Made by a program: the position numbers and the translations under genes
Notes under the pieces: generated by a model
The model's input: the letters and a program-made list of their open reading frames with translations, nothing else
Databases searched by the model: none
Told to the model about the DNA's origin: nothing
Origin: Acephala macrosclerotiorum
Lineage: Eukaryota > Ascomycota > Leotiomycetes > Helotiales > Mollisiaceae
Direction: 5' to 3'
DNA: 64,000 nt
Assembly (NCBI GenBank): GCA_014904845.1
Contig: MU119278.1
Span: 130,780-194,779, forward strand
Part shown: one piece after another, positions 37,124 through 50,307 of the stretch
Layout of the letters: the number at the start of each line of letters is the position of its first letter
Position numbering within the stretch: the stretch's first letter is position 1

Positions 37124-40100
37124 TCAGGCCATGGAAACACCACCCTGCATAGACTCCATACTCCAATTCTTTGCCAAATCTTGCAACTTCCTCTTGATTC
37201 CATCAGACACCCTGAGGGCAACACCTTGACCTAGCAACTCAATACAATACTGTAAAATCTCGTCTGGCGATAGCTTGAAATGTCTATCTCCCTTCGTCAA
37301 CACTGGTACTCCCTCTCCACTCCAAAGGTACGAGACAACGGCAGGATCATCCGGCATCACAGAATCAATAGCGAACGGCTGTCCCTTCTCCATCCTCTGC
37401 GCATTCTGATCCATCCTCGAAAGACTATCGACCCAAAGGATCAAAGCCGCACGGTAGATGGCAGCAGACCACCAATGCGGTCTTCCTTCTCTCGGCATGG
37501 AGCAGATGAGACGGATGATTTGGCCGCAATGGATAGTAGCTTCTTCAGGTTGATGAATGCATCGTTTATGTCTGAGAGAAAGCTCTCTACTCGAACCATC
37601 GAAGTGTTCTTTCCTTGCCAGACGCTCGATCTCGGGGAAGGAGGTTAGGGCGTTGAGAGAGATGAGGTGGTAGAGGACGAGGTTTGCGCGGGTGATGGGA
37701 CAGTTTGGTGTTGCTTTCGCATGGACAAGGCAGAGCTCATACCAATTCTGTAGCAACGATTGAACTTCCTCAAGACGAAGAAGAGTTGATGCCTTGGTTA
37801 CTGTCCTCGTCCCCCTTCTCGAGCCGAAGAAGTCGGAGAAGCAGCTAAGGACTTGGCGAAGGTGGCAGAGAAGACTCTGAAGAGGGTGCAGAAGAAGCTT
37901 CAGTTGGAGGGGGGACAGCTTATCGTATCGCCTGTTAATGTTGTCATGCAGCATATCTTGAAACAGATCGCAGAGCGAGGGCGTGAGGGGCGGGGCTCCA
38001 AGCGAATTAGGGCTCATCCAATCTGTGCCATTGCCGGTGCTAGTCTGCTGATGTTGAAGAAGAGTGAGCCATTCGGATGCATCCTTTGCAAGCCAGAGCT
38101 GCTCAGAGCCGGGCATCGGGGTCTCCAGCTCCGTGATGGACAAGATAGGTGCAGTATCATGAAACAGGCTTAACTCCTGATCGACCATCACCCAGTTGTA
38201 GACCAATCTGATTGAAGGTTAGTTTTTGTCTTTCTTGTGAATCAAGCGCAACCCCTCATTGGTCCGAAGCAACGGATGACAGATGCAGCTGACCATATCT
38301 CCCCGCCCTAAAATGAAGAGAGGGAAAGAAGAGGGATATAACATACCGGCTTTTTCCTTCTCGTTGCTGCCATTCTCTCCATATGAGATCGGTGCTCGTG
38401 GACAAGTTCGTGAAGTTCAATGGAGGTGCTGGCTCCAACATACCCGCATGCTTCAACATCTGATATCATATCGTCAGCGGGTTATCCGGACTACGACGCA
38501 ATTCTGAGAATAGAGTCGAATACTTACAGCGAGATACATTCCTCGTTGCCCCATGGCGATATTCATATGCCATGCATCACCGCTCCAGGCTCCAAGGATG
38601 GTAAACAATAACGCACATCGCAGGACGACTGGATCGGCCGAGAGCTCGACGTCCTTCTCGATGATGTGGAAGAGCGAGATGCGACACGTCTCTGTCAAGC
38701 CTGCTGTTAAGCATCTTGCCTCCGCTGTTGGGAGAGCAGCTGCTCCGTATGCGATGGCGAGGAGAAGGAGAAGAGTCGATGGCTGGTTGTTCAGCATCAC
38801 TTCGTTGGGGTCAAGAGTGCCGCCCTGCACCAACGTATAATAAGGAACGAGGCTCAGCACGTAACTTCTCAAGAAATACTCGAGAACTCTTGAAGGAGGA
38901 AGAACAAGAAAGTTGAAACCACCACCCGAAGTCGACGCATGCCGCCACCTTTGCAATCCTCCTCTGTGGGTCTCGAGCGCTGTGTGTAAGAATCCTTGGG
39001 TGATGGCAAGTATCCTATCTCGCGAACTGGCATTTAGTGGTACAACTGATATCTCATATTTGTGGTCCACATCAGCGGTCGCGATGTTGTGGTCGAGCAA
39101 TTTCCACGTGCTCGCGTCTTTGGAGTGTTGTTCCAGGTTCTCGAGGTGCACGATGGCGGTTCGAGGACAGGAGCCAGAGAAGATGGGACGATTACAGCGA
39201 GCGAGTGGCCATGCGGCTTCAGCTGCAACGACGACTTCGAACTCGGGGATGGCGGTATCTCTCATCAAGATGGGCATGGCCATTTCCAATGACTGGCTAC
39301 CATGGCGATCCGAGTGAGATGCTATACTGGTTGCTCTAGTGTGTGACCTTGACAACGAGGTGTCCATCGATGCCGAGTTCATTGCTTCTGATGCGGAAGA
39401 AGTGCCTCCAAGTTCCATGAATGATGGTAGCGGCAACTGTCCATGTGCGTCCATTCCTGTACCCGGAAACATGTCCAAATCTGGTGGGTACTGGTTCCAG
39501 AAATTCAGGTCATAGTTGACTTCATCGTGAAGCATACCACTATCCAAACACATAGCAGTATCCATTTCCCTTAGGCCACTGGGAGGCGTCCCAAAGTCAT
39601 TTCCAGTGTGAAATGCAGGCAAAGAATAATCCGTCCCTGCCTGCGACACCCCCTGCAATTGTGGATCTAAAACATTATTTGACGGCATGGGTGGTTCGCT
39701 CTCCTGCTTTGGCATCTCGGGGATTGAATTATGTGATACTGGTGGTGAAGATCGCTGTTGTTGGAGGGCTGGGATATTCGACAAGCTCTTCGATCTAGCG
39801 CCGATCTTCGCCTGTCGTCGAGCAAAACGGGCCTCGCAGGGCAGGTTCTTCTCTGCACATCGCGAACACGGTACCGTTTTATCACAGCCGGTCTTCGCAC
39901 TCGCACAGTTGAGGCAGGCAATGGGGGTTCTACCTGCAATTGCAGGGACGCCAGTTGAGGGCTGCATGGGATCTTTTGCCTCGTGGTACGTGAAGTGATG
40001 TCTTTGGAGTAGGTCCCTGCAGAATTAAAGATCAGCATGGTGAAGCTGGTGAAGGAGAACCCATTGCTTTCTAACCTTCTTGGAAATGATAGCTGACACA

Positions 40101-40288
40101 GGCTGCAGCGATGCGGTTTAACATTTGTATCTGCATTTTTCTCGTATTAGCTGGCAGCTCTGAGCAAGCTTCAAGGGCAACGGCGAGGTCGGGGAACGGA
40201 TGCCAAGGATAAACTGACGACTAGGTATGTGTCTCTCGAGGTGTTCCTTCCGAGTGAAGCTTTTCCCACAGTAGGTACAGAAGATCAT
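37124..40288 (-). CDS. CMR1: Cmr1/Pig1-type melanin transcription factor (C2H2 + Zn2Cys6)
   Basis: Five exons on the minus strand, 40,288-40,219, 40,130-40,076, 40,016-38,528, 38,459-38,347 and 38,207-37,124, give 936 aa. Two C2H2 fingers open the protein: Cys4, Cys7, His20, His24, then Cys32, Cys35, His48, His53, with the family-typical HTNVKPHRC between them. They are followed by a Zn2Cys6 binuclear cluster (Cys76, 79, 86, 92, 95, 102; ACLNCASAKTGCDKTVPCSRC). This pairing of finger types is the hallmark of Cmr1, Pig1, BMR1 and related activators of DHN-melanin genes. The rest is a large fungal-specific middle-homology-like region with no obvious break. The donor after CCTAGTC is chosen because it restores His24; the nearby earlier GT would lose it. 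Its position beside the reductase and PKS supports control of melanin synthesis. Confidence 0.95.
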
Positions 40289-43200
40289 ATTCTCTCATGC
40301 CTTTGCGTGTCTTCCATTTGCGTTCGACTTTTTTCCTTTGCTGTGCAATGAGATGTTGATACTTCACGTGTGAATTGTGTGCTTTGATGTGCACTGGGCT
40401 CGGCCTTTCCTTTATCGGTGCTAGAGGCAGTGGGGTTTGAGCTTTTCTGAGAATGAAAAGAAGAGCTGTAGCGGCGTATATGGGTATGTATGGTGTGTAG
40501 TGGTGTAGCCGTGTTGAAGGGAGCTTCTATAAAAAGGAAGCTCAGTGCGGTGACGAGGGGTATCAATGCATCACAAGCGAATGAAGCGAAGTTGCAACTA
40601 AAAAGGTTTCCAGCGCCAGGAATGGAACAGTGCTAAGGAGGACGTGAGCAGCTCAGCACAAGAGGTGAGCAAATAGGTGCTACTGCGATCAGCATAGGAA
40701 GGGCTTTCATGCAGCAAATGCCTGTTAGCCGCATAGCATGCCTTTTGCCCTGCCCTTTCTGGCTTGGACTCGGAAGATGAGATGATGATTGAATGATGAG
40801 TAGCAGGAGCACGTCTGGCTTGGGTTGCTCTCTGTACGAAGACGGATCTATCGTATCGGTCCCGATTGAGCATGCATCCCAGATTGAACGAATCCCGGTG
40901 TAGATCATTGAAGGAGTCGAATTTGAAATCAGCACTTTCCAGCCGCACCCCCATGCTATTTGCTGGGATGGATGGATCAACTTGGGGGTGAGTTGGTGCT
41001 GGCCTCGTGCGTCCCTGGTTTACTGACGAGTGACGAGGCCAGCTCTGGGACGGTGTTTCCTGACACTGCCAGCCGATTCACCACAGGCCAGGTTGCAGGA
41101 ATAGAGCCATTGGCCAGCAATGAGAGGCTATGGTGACCAGAGGATGGGATGAGAAGGTATGGCCAGGTTAGGCATAGCATGGATGACAGTCTGGTAGTGG
41201 GTTGGCATGGCCCTGAGGAGGAGGATCCTTTGCACTGCTCTGCTCTGCTAGATGGTCGAGTGTGAGCGAGTAAATGATTCTGATTGTAGTCCTTCATGCA
41301 GGATTCGGTGTTGAGGAGCTTATTGTCCATGATGTCGTGGCTGGGCAACAAACGTGCCCAATCAACAATAGTGCAGGACGGCAGGTGGCGGCAGTCGGGT
41401 CAAAGGTTGACGAAAATCTCCGAGGGGTGCACGCAAGCGGTGGGAGGAAGGACCAGGAAGTGCGCGGGTGCGAGAGCTGGAGTCGAGGAAGGAGTGGGTA
41501 TGTGGGATGCGGTAAGCGGTAAGTGCGTAAGGTTAAATTTCGAGTGCGTGAGAGTGCTGGAGTGGGCTTTGGTGAGCTGTAGTGAGGTACGGAAGTTTCA
41601 TCGAGGGGATCATCGTTCGGCTGTTCCTCTGGCCATCGTACAGTAGCTTAAGGCGCGAGGAATGCGAGGTGGGTGAGCAGTACGGAGGGGCAGAGGAGAC
41701 AGGAGACAGGGCAGCCGAGAGCGAGGAGAGAGCCAGGCACAGCTCGCTCTCCCCTTTAAGCCTAGCGCACCATCTATACTTCGTAACCACTACGATTGCG
41801 TTTCCTCTTCAGGTTTTGTGGTGTGATCTCAGCATCAGACCGAGCCCGACCCTGCCTTACAACGTTGTAAAAACACAATCGGTGCACGCCTTGAGCCTGA
41901 ACCTGAGCCTGAGCCCCAGGGGCAGAGCGAGCTGGTATGAAAATATACGGGTGCCGGCTATGTGCCGAAATGTCTAAATCCTCTGCTTATGATCATCTCG
42001 ACCTTAAATTGCGGTGTACGTACTGTACGAGCACGTCCGTAATGCACAAGATGGAGATCGGATACACGGCACTAGCATTAAGTCTGGGGGAGACATGGGA
42101 GCACGTACGTACGTTCATCGTCAACATCCAAGGGCGAGAGAACCATATCCTGATAAGGTTTTGTGACAAAGTTTGATGGAGATTAGATGGCAGGTGGGAA
42201 CCGAATGGTGGGTGTATTTTTAGAGTTAGATAGCCTGTGCGTCTGCGATTCCCCTGTCTACCGTCGCTGAAGCACGATGTTCAATGGAACGCCGGGGGCG
42301 GAAGCTTAATCGTGATGGATTCATGGTTGCCCCAACTGGTAAAATATATAATCAACCTTATCCTTTCCTACCCGCACGCTCCGATGGAATACAGTTCTTG
42401 AACGTGATATTGATTTATATTATACGAAATCGAACAGGAACCTTAATCATGAAGATCTGACAAATACTTCCTTTTAGATTGTTCTTTGATTGAATCTTTA
42501 CTTTCTGCCCAGTTCGTCCAAATTTCGCGGTGGGAGAAGCAAGAGCGTTGGTTAGAACTCTATGGTATGATGGTCGGAAATGAATGGCGGGCGGTCACAT
42601 TCTGGCGCTGGACGATGCTGAAAAGATGTTGATTTAGGGAGATGGCCTGAGCGCGACTCCAGCGCCAGCGTCCCTAGCCGGCGTCCCTAGCCTAGCCAGC
42701 GGCGGGTCAGCAGCGCTCAGGGCCGAGTATGGTCGTTGGTGCTGGCGCTGGTGTGAATCGTGGTGCTGGTCAGGGCGGTAGACGGGAGCAGTAGCGTCCA
42801 GATTGGATCTCAGGGGTACTCAAAAGAGAAGGGTGCACAGGCACATTTACCGAGAACAGACAAGTGCGACCGCGGCGTGCGCTGGAAACGAAAAAGACTT
42901 TTCATGCTTTGGTGTTTCCGCCTCAACGTAATGTGATGTGATACGAAAGGAGTTGTGGCTAAGTGATGAAGTTACGATACGGGGATTGTTATTTGCGAGA
43001 ATGAAACGAGAGCGCTGAATCTCGCAGTTCTGCTGACGAAAGAATCATGTGGTAGGCAGACTTTTGGTCGCAAATTCATGTGCAAGCAAGACATAAAAAG
43101 AACGAGGCTGAGGGATTTCGTTTTTCATAATTTAAGGTTGAATAATTGAATAATTATCGCGCCATGCCAGGATTGGCACTAGTGTCTTGGACCGAGAGCG

Positions 43201-46200
43201 AAAAGCCACCTGAGCCTCAAATACATTTTTAGATTCCTTCTCAGACTATTCCGGAAAGCCATGAGATCTGATTCGAGGCTTCGTACCAGCATACTTTTTC
43301 CTCGAGGCTACAACTCTAGGCTCCCCCACATTTCACGACGCCTCAATCCTTTGCACTGAAGAAATCATGAATCATGCCTGGACGGTCGCGTAGCCAACAT
43401 GCGCAACCTGTCACTTGATTGGAGAAAATAAGCTTCTGTTTAAGGGCAATGGTAAAAAGGTTCATTCCACGCAGGAATAAGCTGGGCTTAGGTATGAACT
43501 CTGAGGGAACAGCGCAAGCAAAGTAAGCCGTGAAATTAGGTGACAAAGAGCAAGAACGAGAGTTTCAGGTTCGATCCTCCCTTCATCTCCGCCTCCCCCA
43601 TGTCTCTTCCTCCCCGCCGCACAACGCACGAACGAATTGCTTGCCTCGTTTGCAAAGCTGATCTATTGATATCAGTATCCATTCGGAGCTGACTGCTTCA
43701 GAGTGTGTGCTTCGCCCAAACCCTCGTTCTCTATACTCCATTGAAACATAGCGGGATTCCTGGATGTGTTGGATAACGAGGCGCAGCTTCGTCGTAGCAG
43801 AACACGCTGATCTTTGGTCAGAGATCGGGCCGGTGCCCGTTTTCCCATCCCCATTCGGGAAGCCAAGCATCAATTGGGTGTGGCCTGTTGTCAAAGTTTC
43901 TGTTGATCACCGACCGAGCGGTGCCGACTCGGACATCAGTTTCCACCGTCAAGTAGTCTGCGTGGCCGCGTGGTGCCGGCGTTTGTATTCTGCTATCTCC
44001 TTAGTCCTCTTGTCCCCTCCCGCGCATTCGTTCCTGTGTGTTGTCATCGGCCCGTGTACAGTACATGAGACGGTGTATCGTATCGTATGTCGATGAGATC
44101 ATCTGTGGTCATAGTCGTGATCCAGACGCTGACGGAGAAGCTGAACAGAAAAAGTTTCGCCGTTGGCCGTTCACTATTCCTTCTGAGGGAGCTAGTCGTC
44201 GCCGTGAACATGCATGTACGATTTGATTCTAGAGTTGCTTTAACGAGAGCGATACGAAAGGCTACCGAAAGACTCAAATTCAGATCCAACTACCGGATTA
44301 GGCTTGGTCCATCTTGGGATATGCCACCGGTTTTCCGGGCATTCCTCTTGTCATCAAAAGCGTATCTTGCAAGCGAATCGCGTATCGTGTTCCTCCACGT
44401 ACGGCTGCAGATTCGGGGATGTGGATGCAGTCGTGTAGTTGGTGGTGGCCATGTGGGAGGATGCGATGTGGAATTGTTGGCTCAGCTGAAAAATAGCGTT
44501 CCTTGCTATCGCTGCTGATAACGCTGCCTGGCGAGGATGTAAGCATCCATCCCATCTCAGCCCTATGAACGCTTTTGTTCCTTCAGGGCGGTGCTGACGA
44601 TCGATATCGGTTAAATTGGCCGAGTGAGATTCTGCGAGAGAGGTGGTGTGGGTGTGGAGGCCATCCGAGAATGGAAAGTGGAGTGGGGGGTGGAGAATGA
44701 AAAAAGTAATGCTGTGTAATCGATGGCTTCACATGTTGTCAAAAGCGTTCTTTCAAGTGACGGAATTGATTGGCAAGTCTTGAATTATAAGATCATGATG
44801 ATCTTTACATTCTGCATGTCTATCTTCCGCGGAGAGCGGAGATGCAGCGGAACCAATCAATTTCGCAAAAGCTCGGAGTTCCGACCAACTGAAGAGCGAC
44901 CTGGAAACGGCGGTCCACCACCGCCACGGGCATTTTTCATCTTATGCATTGCGTATTTTCTCCTTGTGGTTTAATATGTGCCGAGCCCTTGCGCCGAGCC
45001 CTTGGGTTGGGAGGGATTGGAACGTTGCAGAAAGGCGGATTTCTAGCGTCTCTTTTTCACCTGCAAATTCTGCAGATTGTTGTTGTAATCACACATCATC
45101 AAGACTCGGACGATCCATAACTCCGAGAAAAAAAACTGGTGGACGGAAATTCGCCGATCTCTGCAGGCTCGAACTGCTGGACACCGAGGAAGATTTTCTG
45201 AAGATCTCAAACCGAGTCTATTGAGGTTAATCTCTACCGGAGTCTCTACTTAGGCAAAATGGATGAAAGGCTGTCAAGATCTGAATGTCCTCAACTTGTG
45301 TAAGCCACAAATCTGGGGTAGAGGTTGGGATTTCATAAGTGGCGGACCTCCAGTGGGGAAACCAGGGTTCTTCGAAACGTTTCGATTGAGAGGATCATCA
45401 GGATCAACAATTTCAATTCATGTTTTATCCAACAAGAATCCCTGAGTTGAGATGCGTTGGCAAATACACCCTCACGAATGACATTCAATTTATGAGGCTC
45501 GCTCTCGCATCCCAAGCAACTCGAAGATCAAACTACAAAAACCGGAACGACACTGCCAGGCGGCCGACCACTTAAAGTTATCAGTAGATTGATTTTTCAC
45601 GTGGATCACTTCTGCATCCTCAAATTTAGAGGAAGATCTCCCCCAATCTTAGGTGGAAATCCTAGCTCGAGAGATTAAGCCGCAAATTCCGGGATCAAGA
45701 TGCCACCAAGACGCCACTACGAAGAAAGGGGCTGAACGACGTGCCCGAATCAGGCAGATGCCCTGCACGATGCGACGACAAACGGCGTACTGTGTATCCG
45801 TCTTCCTCAGCAAGGGATTATCTCTCCTCACAGCTTCAAGAAGCATCATTTGGGACGGGATCTGAGACCGCCTCTGAAGTGTGAAGCTGAAGAAGGAGAC
45901 AGCGAAGCAAGCATGAGTGAATTGGGAACGATCACCTTCCAAGCAAGTGTTAGTTGGGTTGCAAAGGGATCTGCATGGTATGTCGTTTGTGCAGGCCGTG
46001 TCCCTTTTCCGTTGGGAACCATCGAAGCCTGGGCGCCGATTTCCCGTTTCGGGAAGGAAGTCTGCAGCTGCTTCGAAGACGTTGTCACGACTGGCGAAGA
46101 GGACTCTTATCTTCAGTTCGAATCGTTGGCAATCGCTGAGTTGATGGCCTCCGGTTGTACAAGCATCCTCATGAATCATGAGGTGCGCGGGGTGACGAGA

Positions 46201-49080
46201 ATGAGACATGCGTTATGTACTCATGAAGCTGTACAGCACATGTTGTGGAAGGCTTCACCATCGTCGTTGTGGAGAGTCATGAGGAGGGTATTCGCAATCA
46301 GCGCCGACATGCCTCATTCCCAACACCTCCACCTCCACCTCCACGAAAAGGATCAGCCACGACCTCCTCACGAAGCATCGAGGGTACCCCAGAACAGCGA
46401 TCTCTGCTGTCAACCTTCAGAAACATTCCCCAGTCACAACGTTTTACACTACATCTAAAGATTGACGCCACGGAAACATCTGCTGATAATCAGGCCTCCT
46501 CGAACCTCCACAGAAGTCTGAGACCCCGTAAGTGGAAGGAAGCTCGTGATACACCAATATCTCCAAAAAGTCTCACATTCTCACACTCTCACACTCTCAC
46601 ATTCTCTCAAGCCTCCTGTAACCGATCAAGACGAAGAAAAGCCTTCGCTTACACAAGTCAAGTCATTCATGAAGCTCACCCGCGGCGTTTCTCTTTCCAC
46701 TGACCGCCGACCGACAGACACGAAGGTTACATTTTTCACGAGGCAGGCCTGCTCGAGTCCATGCGGGCATTGCAGCATCGCACTTCCTGCAACGGTAGGT
46801 CGTGATCGTGGGTCGTCGTGTTAGGTCCGAAAGATATGGGGGGGCACCGCGCGATAGGCCTGTCTCTGTCCTCTTCTCGAACATTTTTCTCGCCGTGGTG
46901 CTTTCTGGGTGGTCCTGGAGAGAGATCATCGAGGTTGCAGGTTCGGTACCTCTGGATACATACATGAAACTATTGAAAACCGTGCATACGGGCTGGCTTA
47001 GTCCTTACCTGTTCCGTGCTTCTTCAATTCGGGTGGCTTTCTTTCCGTTGATGAGCTAGAATGGATAGAGGGGTAGCTACCTGTCGGTCATCGGGGAAAG
47101 TCAGAACCCTAATTCTCTTTTCAGAACAAATTGAGCCTTGTGGAAGACGAGGGTACGAATCAGAATCAAGTGAGAGCGAATTGAAGAAGACCACGATGAG
47201 CCCTTGTCTCCGAGACGGCCGGATAAGGCTGAGTGGCGAAGGTGAGAACCCTTGTCGCTCGCTGCACGACCTCACAGACGTAGCCTTGGCGATGCTCCAA
47301 GAGTCCCAGACTGACTGTGCCCTACCAGCCTTACTGTAACCTTACCTCGCATCGCTCTCCTCTGATTTAACCTTAAGCTTCCCGACGTTCTGCCACGCGT
47401 GGTCTTACCAGCAAACTGCCTTCCTCTCTAGTAACATTGTCCCGACCCCGAGTGACACTTCCACGCAAGGGATCCAATCCCATCTCACAATGCGTAAGAA
47501 ACCCCTCAACCGCCCCAAACAGGGTAACCGTGGAGGCGCAATGCTGCTGCCGAAATGCGCCTAGATCCAACCCCGAACCCCTGTCCAGCCGCATACGGAT
47601 CCACGCGCCTAATGCTATTTTCGGGGCTTGCGCACCTCCCTGCACACGGCAACAAACAGGAATCCCAACCGGCCCGCCGGGTTCGCCATTCGATCCGAGT
47701 GAGCATGCGAAACCTTACCAGTAGGAGACTTCTTCACAAGCTCTTTTCACCGTCTGATAAGATGTATTCGTTATCATAATTTTTCAGGCCAGGAGAAAAA
47801 AGAGGGGAGAGGGGAAAGAGGGCTTTTCAGGCACGGAACAAAAGAAAGCAAAACATGTGAATCATGATTTGATAGTATAACCTGATCATGATCTTGATGA
47901 AGGAGGGTCATGAAAATGACTCCGGATGGGGAAAATCAGTGGAGAGTGTAAGACATGATATCTGCTGCCCCTCTCCTCGCTCATGAGACGAATCCCCGTT
48001 CTCCGCCAGCTGCAGAATGGCATGTGTGATAATGGATTTGTCAACGTCGAAAAAAACTCTTTTGGGGTTTCCTTTCTCGTTATCGTGTTTTTGATTGCTT
48101 ATGCAAGATTTTGTCAGGTCATCATCGAACCAAAAAAAAAAAAAAAAAAAAAAAGAATCCACTTTACCGCATGGCAGGATCATAGTGTTGCGATACCGTA
48201 CATATTTTCCCCGATGAGAGGTACACATGTGTGTTGTCTCATATCGGTATCTGAGATAGGCTTGAACAGGTGACGATCTTGATTATACTTTGATAAGAAT
48301 TTTCCGAGACAGGTCACGATACATATCTTGGAAGTTGAAAGTTTGGTGGTTGGATTGGATTGGCGGTGTTTACGCATTGCCCAAACAAGGTTACTTTTGA
48401 CGATTGGAGTGTTGATCGCAGGTACGTTCGGAGGATTTGGTGTTGTCTCATCTGATCTTCCGGATATCGGCAGAACTTCGATTGTGTTTCTGGCTGGACA
48501 GACATTCGCACCAAAATCAATATGTAATTTTCGCTTTCACATGTTCGCAAAGGTCAAGAAGGATGGAAGTAAAGTGAAGTGAGGTGATCTCTAAGTTCCC
48601 TGGTATGAAAATCAAGGAAGCGGTTTGAGGGTTGCATTGCATTTGACGCGTTCGTTATCGTAATGCATATGTATATTTGACAGAAAGGAGCTCATCCTTG
48701 TCAACGAATCGTTGCAGCTACCATCTTTTCCATGGATTCTCCAACCCGTATTCCGGCGCTGACAAGGCCAAGATGCCGCTGCAAACTCCAAATCGCCAAG
48801 CCTCGAAGCCCCGTCTAGAAAAATGTCCCAGTGATCCCCCGCAACTAAGCGCAACGGCTCAGAATCTCGAAATGAGCGACTACTGTATAAACACATGCCA
48901 AATTGTAGAAAATGACAAGGGGGGAACTGGAGGGGATAAATGTACATCGTATAGAAATGAAAACAAGCTTTCTGTAGATGCACAATCATCACCATGGATA
49001 AAAGTATATCGGGCATCGATCGTCAATCGTCAAGCTGTGACAGACAGGGAAAGAGGACGGAACACGGATCGATCGAAGAT
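40289..49080. other. 8.8-kb gene-free interval between two regulators
   Basis: I find no conserved domain and no intron-joined coding pattern on either strand. Overlapping open frames of 100-200 codons (for example 45,850-46,458 + and 45,649-46,209 -) lack homology and mirror each other. It has low-complexity tracts: a hexamer run near 41,890 (TGAGCC/TGAACC), GC-rich repeated CGTCCCTAGCC words near 42,650-42,710, CACCTC near 46,320, TCTCACAT near 46,570 and 23 adenines at 48,132. It contains the upstream regions of the Cmr1-type gene and the 3' side of the AflR-like gene; long leaders or noncoding transcripts are possible. Confidence 0.6.
48132..48154 (+). repeat. poly(A) tract, 23 bp
   Basis: An uninterrupted run of A after CC and before GAATCC. 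It is in non-coding DNA and could be a poly(A) relic of a retroposed transcript or simple slippage; no target duplication was seen. Confidence 0.7.
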
Positions 49081-50307
49081 TCAAGCCAATCCTTCCTGTC
49101 CACAGCAATACACTCTTTGCGATTTCAGCGACTCGGTTGTTTGATGCAGACTCTGACAAAGATAGTTCGTGACCGCAGAATGCATCCCGGCATCCTCGTC
49201 GCTCTCACTCTTCACAGACGTCTCTTGGAACTTAGCAAACAGTTCCTTTAACTTCTTGAGATCCCGAAGGATGATCTCCATTTGTAACCATCGCACATCT
49301 TCACTGGCTACTCTGTATGAGCCGAACGTCAAGGGTAGAGGCTGGTGCACCGAGAGTCCCGTACCTGTTCCTGGTTCTGCTGTCGCGCCAAAGTAATTCT
49401 TAGATGCGTCTTGATAGATGGCTATAATCATTCCCAAAATAGTTCCAAGAAACATGGTTCGTGATGAGAAGCCTGAGCGAGACATGCAGATGGGACAATT
49501 GAGCATGACGGAGCAGGTCTCGACGGCTTTTTGGTTGACGGTGAGGATGACGTCGAATGGAGAGGCGGCTGATATGGCGTCGGAGTTGTGGAGCGCCCCG
49601 AGGGCGTGGAGACAGGTGTTGAAGCAGTTGCAGGTAGGGGTTTTCGCCATGGGATGAGACATATAAACATTAGGCACTGGACCGAGTCCAGGAGCAGATT
49701 GTGAGTAATTTGCAGCGTCAGGGTGTTCATACCAGGGAACTGGGGCTTGAGGAACTGGTCCGTCATTCATGGACTTGGAGCGGTAGTGCAGACTGTTGTC
49801 TATGTATGGAGAAGTCATGTCTGTCTGTGGCGTGTGCGTCCATGAGAAGGCAGGGTCAAACATGGCTGGATTGCCTGAGCTGTCGGTTCCAGAACTGTCA
49901 TCACCAGCCTGTGGTAATGATGTTGAGGATATGGAACGTCTGCCCAGGGATCCATCTGGCGAGCCCAGCATGACCGTCCATTCTGCCTCCTCCGTCTCCA
50001 TTCCATATGTGTGATTTCCTCCATTCAAACGTATCGTTGTAGGCCGGTTCGAGACAACTCCTTCAGATATCGCCATGTCCGCAGACAGGGATGGACGATG
50101 CGTTTTGCTGCCATTTGACTTGGGCTTCCCCGCTCGAGAAGAAGGGCTGTAGTTGCAATCTGCTCCACAAGCGAGACATCGTGAACAAATGGGTCTAGTT
50201 TTTGAACATTTGACCTTTGCCAGAAAGCAAGTATCACAAGACGCTCTCAATTTAGAATATCGAGGCTTGGTGTTGTCGACGGAATTGCGTTTCGCTGAGC
50301 CATACAT
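49081..50307 (-). CDS. AflR-like Zn2Cys6 transcription factor
   Basis: A single exon of 408 aa. The Zn2Cys6 cluster has Cys24, 27, 34, 41, 44 and 51 (CDTCFLAKVKC then ICSRC), preceded by a basic segment. The C-terminal half has the pattern of the AflR regulatory domain: a Cys-containing NCFNTCLHALGALH, NQKAVETCSVMLNCPIC, TMFLGTILGMIIAIYQ and a helical ILRDLKKLKELFAKFQE. Between them lie Ser/Pro/Gly-rich sequences. AflR-type factors control polyketide clusters in the nucleus. Lying between the Cmr1-type gene and the melanin PKS, it is a likely second regulator of this locus; melanin clusters with two such regulators are known in other ascomycetes (for example Pestalotiopsis fici). Start chosen as the first ATG, just before the DNA-binding domain. 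Confidence 0.9.
   Translation of the reverse strand: MYGSAKRNSVDNTKPRYSKLRASCDTCFLAKVKCSKTRPICSRCLACGADCNYSPSSRAGKPKSNGSKTHRPSLSADMAISEGVVSNRPTTIRLNGGNHTYGMETEEAEWTVMLGSPDGSLGRRSISSTSLPQAGDDSSGTDSSGNPAMFDPAFSWTHTPQTDMTSPYIDNSLHYRSKSMNDGPVPQAPVPWYEHPDAANYSQSAPGLGPVPNVYMSHPMAKTPTCNCFNTCLHALGALHNSDAISAASPFDVILTVNQKAVETCSVMLNCPICMSRSGFSSRTMFLGTILGMIIAIYQDASKNYFGATAEPGTGTGLSVHQPLPLTFGSYRVASEDVRWLQMEIILRDLKKLKELFAKFQETSVKSESDEDAGMHSAVTNYLCQSLHQTTESLKSQRVYCCGQEGLA

Noticed and set aside
43560..43590. GGTTCGATCC, resembling a tRNA T-arm/B box
   Set aside because: No matching A box, anticodon arm or acceptor pairing upstream.
45649..46458. 202-codon + frame and 186-codon - frame
   Set aside because: They overlap each other, lack domains, have no supporting introns and use codons unlike the confirmed genes.
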